Assembly: GCA_017412675.1 (NCBI GenBank)
Contig: JAFPWV010000156.1
Span: 1 to 43,312 of the forward strand
DNA length: 43,312 nucleotides
Direction: 5' to 3'
From: Clostridia bacterium
GTDB lineage: Bacteria > Bacillota > Clostridia > Oscillospirales > CAG-272
Both the position numbers and the translations under genes were made by a program. Of this stretch, positions 40,952-43,312 are shown one piece after another. Every line of letters begins with the position of its first letter. Position 1 is the first letter of the stretch. The notes beneath the pieces are model-generated. The model saw only the letters and a program-made list of their open reading frames with translations, was not told where the DNA came from and did not search any database.

Positions 40952-43312
40952 TCAGTATTCCGCCTTGATCTGCGCCAGGGCGTACGGTGCGATCCTGGCG
41001 GATATGGCAGTCCCGTTTACCGCGCAATCGCCGATCCGGCGGCCGCAGAGATCGGTGAGATACGCCGCCCTGACCGGGATGCCCGTGTCCACTTCGATGA
41101 TCCCGGGCTCCGCCGACACGGAGTAGAACCGCGCCGAAAACGTATTCCCTTCCGCTGTGAGCGCGGAGAACACCGCCGTGTCGGACACGACCTTCATCAG
41201 CGTCCCTGCCGCCGGGAGCGTTCCCTTGTGCGAGCCGGTCGACACCGCCGTCATGGGACGGTATGCCGCGACCGCCGCCGCCTCCCGCTTCACCGGGCAG
41301 TCCGGGAACAGTCCGATCGTCAGGCCGATCTCGTGGATGCCGCGCTCCGGATACGGATCCGGGCTCGTGGCCGTGTTGATGAGGGTCGAGAGCATCGTCG
41401 CGCACCCGTTCTCGGTCTTGCAGCGGAAACCGTATTTTGAATCCGTCACGATGGCCATGACGCTGCCCTTCCCCGCTTCCGCATCTGCCGCCGCGTAGGA
41501 GAGGCCGGGACGATCCCAGTCCGCAGCATCGCGCAGGGCGACACCGCCCGGGACGTTGTAGAAGAACTTCTCCGCCTTAAGGGAAGTCGGGAGCTCGTAT
41601 GCCAGCACGGGAACGGTTTCCCCTCCGACCTCGGACCAGTCGACGCGCAGATTCAGCTTCAGGGCCTTCGCGCCGCGATCAAGCGTGTATTCCGCGCGTA
41701 TGCTCGAGGAGCGGATCTTCGCTTCAAAGGAGAATCCCTGACGCAGAGGACCGCCGCCGGTGCCGCGAATGTTCGTCACGCCCGTGACCGCGGTCTTCTT
41801 AAGGTGCGTGCCGATGTTCCACGCGTTGGAGTTGTGCCGGTTTGTGTCGATCACTTCGACGGCCGCGCGTCTGCCTTCGGCGAGCAGCTCCGCGCCGGTC
41901 TCCTTGTCGATGAAGGACACCATCTCGCCCGTGGCGTAGTCGAATTCCGCGCGCACGAGCCCGTTGTCAAGGACATAGTTGCGGCTCGGGTGGGAGACGT
42001 GCGCGGCTTGCAGGTAGACGGGATAATCGCCCATCTCGTCCTGTCCGAGCACGACCGTCGCGTAGGAGAATGCCGGGACCGCGAGCTGCACGAGGAAGCG
42101 GAAGTACTTGTGGTCCCAGTACTGCTGGAGCGAGCCATCGAGCTTCTGGAACGGGAGCGGATTGCCCGCAGCGTCCGTGACCTTGAGATATCGCAGATCG
42201 CCCGTCCAGTCCCAGACGGTGATCTCGACGGGTTCGTCGCGGTCCGCCGCCGTGGAGTTGAAGACGTTCCAGATGCGCGTCAGGCCCTGACCCCGCTCGT
42301 CGACCGCGCGCCCGCTGAACCGCTCGATGTTGTAGCCCGCGCCGGCGCCTTCGCTCTGGGAGGCCGGATCGGGGATGACGGTGACGGCGGAGGTGTCGAT
42401 CGCCGCGGAGAGTTTTGCGAGGGCGAAGGAGGTTTCGGTATTGGCGGTTGCAAGCGCGTCCTGGAAGAGGCCCATCGCATGCTCACGGCTGTCCTGCACG
42501 CACGATCCCGTGAGGATGTCGTGGAAGTGGGTGAAGAGCGTCTTCTGCCAGGCGTGCTCAAAGGCGGAGGAACGCATATCCGCGCCGGTTTTGATGTGCG
42601 CGAGAGACGCGAAGATCTCCGCTTCGCTGAGGGCGTTTTCCGCGCGGCGGTTCCCTCTCTTGATGCGGCTCTGTGTCGTGTAGCAGCCCTCGAAGAGGAA
42701 GTTGAGCTCGTGTTCGACGAGGGGTAGGCGGTCGCGGACGGCTTCGGCTTCATGGAAGAATTCACGCACGGTGCCGAACTTGATTGTCGGGAAGACGGGC
42801 CACGTCATCATCTCATAGCCGCGTTCCACGTCGCGCCTCGTCGGTCCGCCTCCGTGGTCGCCGACGCCGTAGACGACGAGCCCGGTCTTGAAGCCGCCGG
42901 AGCGCGCCGAAATATCGAAGATCGCCTGCGCGGGCTTCGGGGTGATGCCGCTGTTGTACCAGTGCTGTTCGCGGTAGTTGATCATCTCTTTCCCGGACGG
43001 GGCCTTCCAGCGGTAGAGCGCAAGGTTCTCGCCCAGTCCGCGGCAGTGGTAGTAGTACTTCACGCCGCCGAAGCCGTCGATCTCCGGCAGGTTCGGGGAG
43101 TGTCCGAAAGTGTCGGGGGAGAAATCGATCTCGAGGCTGTCCGGATCGACGCCCCAGTTCTCTGCGAGGTATTTCTTGGAATACGCGATGTGTCGGAGCA
43201 GGGATTCGGTGTTCGGCATGTTCTTGTCGGTCTCGACCCACGCGGAGGACGTGATCTCCCAGCGTCCCTCGTCGATGCGGGCCTTGATCCGATCGTGCAG
43301 CTGAGGCGCGTA
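40952..43312 (-). CDS. GH38 alpha-mannosidase, N-terminus beyond the right edge
   Basis: At least 786 codons are present and the frame stays open to the window edge, so the true start is outside. The first visible residues (RIDEGRWEITSSAWVETD) continue into MPNTESLLRH, matching the GH38 catalytic domain. SPDTFGHSPN carries the nucleophile Asp (codon at 43114-43112), GVGDHGGGPT is the glycine-rich motif and FTHFHDILTGS is the zinc/active-site region near the domain end. The C-terminal part is the GH38 beta-sandwich (DNGLVRAEFDYATGEMVSFIDKETG). Enzymes of this family remove alpha-linked mannose from glycans. No neighbouring gene on its upstream side is visible. It converges on the barrel-protein pair. 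Confidence 0.92.
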   Translation of the reverse strand, partial: YAPQLHDRIKARIDEGRWEITSSAWVETDKNMPNTESLLRHIAYSKKYLAENWGVDPDSLEIDFSPDTFGHSPNLPEIDGFGGVKYYYHCRGLGENLALYRWKAPSGKEMINYREQHWYNSGITPKPAQAIFDISARSGGFKTGLVVYGVGDHGGGPTRRDVERGYEMMTWPVFPTIKFGTVREFFHEAEAVRDRLPLVEHELNFLFEGCYTTQSRIKRGNRRAENALSEAEIFASLAHIKTGADMRSSAFEHAWQKTLFTHFHDILTGSCVQDSREHAMGLFQDALATANTETSFALAKLSAAIDTSAVTVIPDPASQSEGAGAGYNIERFSGRAVDERGQGLTRIWNVFNSTAADRDEPVEITVWDWTGDLRYLKVTDAAGNPLPFQKLDGSLQQYWDHKYFRFLVQLAVPAFSYATVVLGQDEMGDYPVYLQAAHVSHPSRNYVLDNGLVRAEFDYATGEMVSFIDKETGAELLAEGRRAAVEVIDTNRHNSNAWNIGTHLKKTAVTGVTNIRGTGGGPLRQGFSFEAKIRSSSIRAEYTLDRGAKALKLNLRVDWSEVGGETVPVLAYELPTSLKAEKFFYNVPGGVALRDAADWDRPGLSYAAADAEAGKGSVMAIVTDSKYGFRCKTENGCATMLSTLINTATSPDPYPERGIHEIGLTIGLFPDCPVKREAAAVAAYRPMTAVSTGSHKGTLPAAGTLMKVVSDTAVFSALTAEGNTFSARFYSVSAEPGIIEVDTGIPVRAAYLTDLCGRRIGDCAVNGTAISARIAPYALAQIKAEY

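Overview
The window looks like a chromosomal segment of a moderately high-GC Gram-positive anaerobe of the class Clostridia, probably an uncultured gut or rumen member of the Oscillospirales/Christensenellales type. The basis is the strong AGGAGG-like ribosome binding sites, an S-layer-homology (SLH) surface protein, SpoIIA/SpoIIE-type regulators, a reductase-terminated NRPS and many glycan-active genes. There are no rRNA or tRNA genes and no CRISPR array. The taxonomic placement is an inference.

Region 1 (about 0.6-17.7 kb) looks like a peptide secretion and signalling locus. On the minus strand an operon runs leftwards: a short HlyD/NHLM-type secretion protein (15366-14947), a C39-peptidase ABC exporter (14937-12763), a second NHLM-type ABC transporter (12752-10569), a 77-aa double-glycine-type precursor peptide (10512-10279) and a 3189-aa SLH-anchored surface protein (10193-624) that ends before a terminator. 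A LytTR response regulator and an AgrC/ComD-like GHKL histidine kinase (15621-17658) diverge from it. The shared intergenic region carries three near-identical 10-bp direct repeats between the two promoters. No peptide-modifying enzyme is present, and the predicted mature peptide is acidic, proline-rich and lacks Cys, Ser and Thr. A secreted-peptide quorum circuit is the best reading.

Region 2 (17.8-29.9 kb, plus strand) holds a MATE exporter and a 2203-aa NRPS with the order partial C, A, PCP, C, A, PCP, reductase, which predicts a dipeptide aldehyde or a product derived from one. It is followed by a STAS anti-sigma-factor antagonist, a membrane PP2C phosphatase fused to an RsbW-like kinase domain, and a DAACS-family symporter. 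The symporter carries an N-terminal domain resembling half of an anti-sigma kinase and lacks the substrate-carboxylate arginine. Partner-switching control of an NRPS locus and of a transporter is the other unusual system here.

Region 3 (30-43.3 kb) is accessory and catabolic. It contains an IS3-type transposase remnant beside a lower-GC methyltransferase, a BNR-repeat sialidase-like gene broken by a one-base slip in a G run, and a GH29-like/GH42-like hydrolase. An orphan solute-binding lipoprotein, an alpha/beta hydrolase and a flavin reductase follow. Two TIM-barrel glycosidase-like proteins, a cluster of palindromes and a partial GH38 alpha-mannosidase at the right edge complete it. Two divergent promoter pairs with 17-bp spacers can be read directly.
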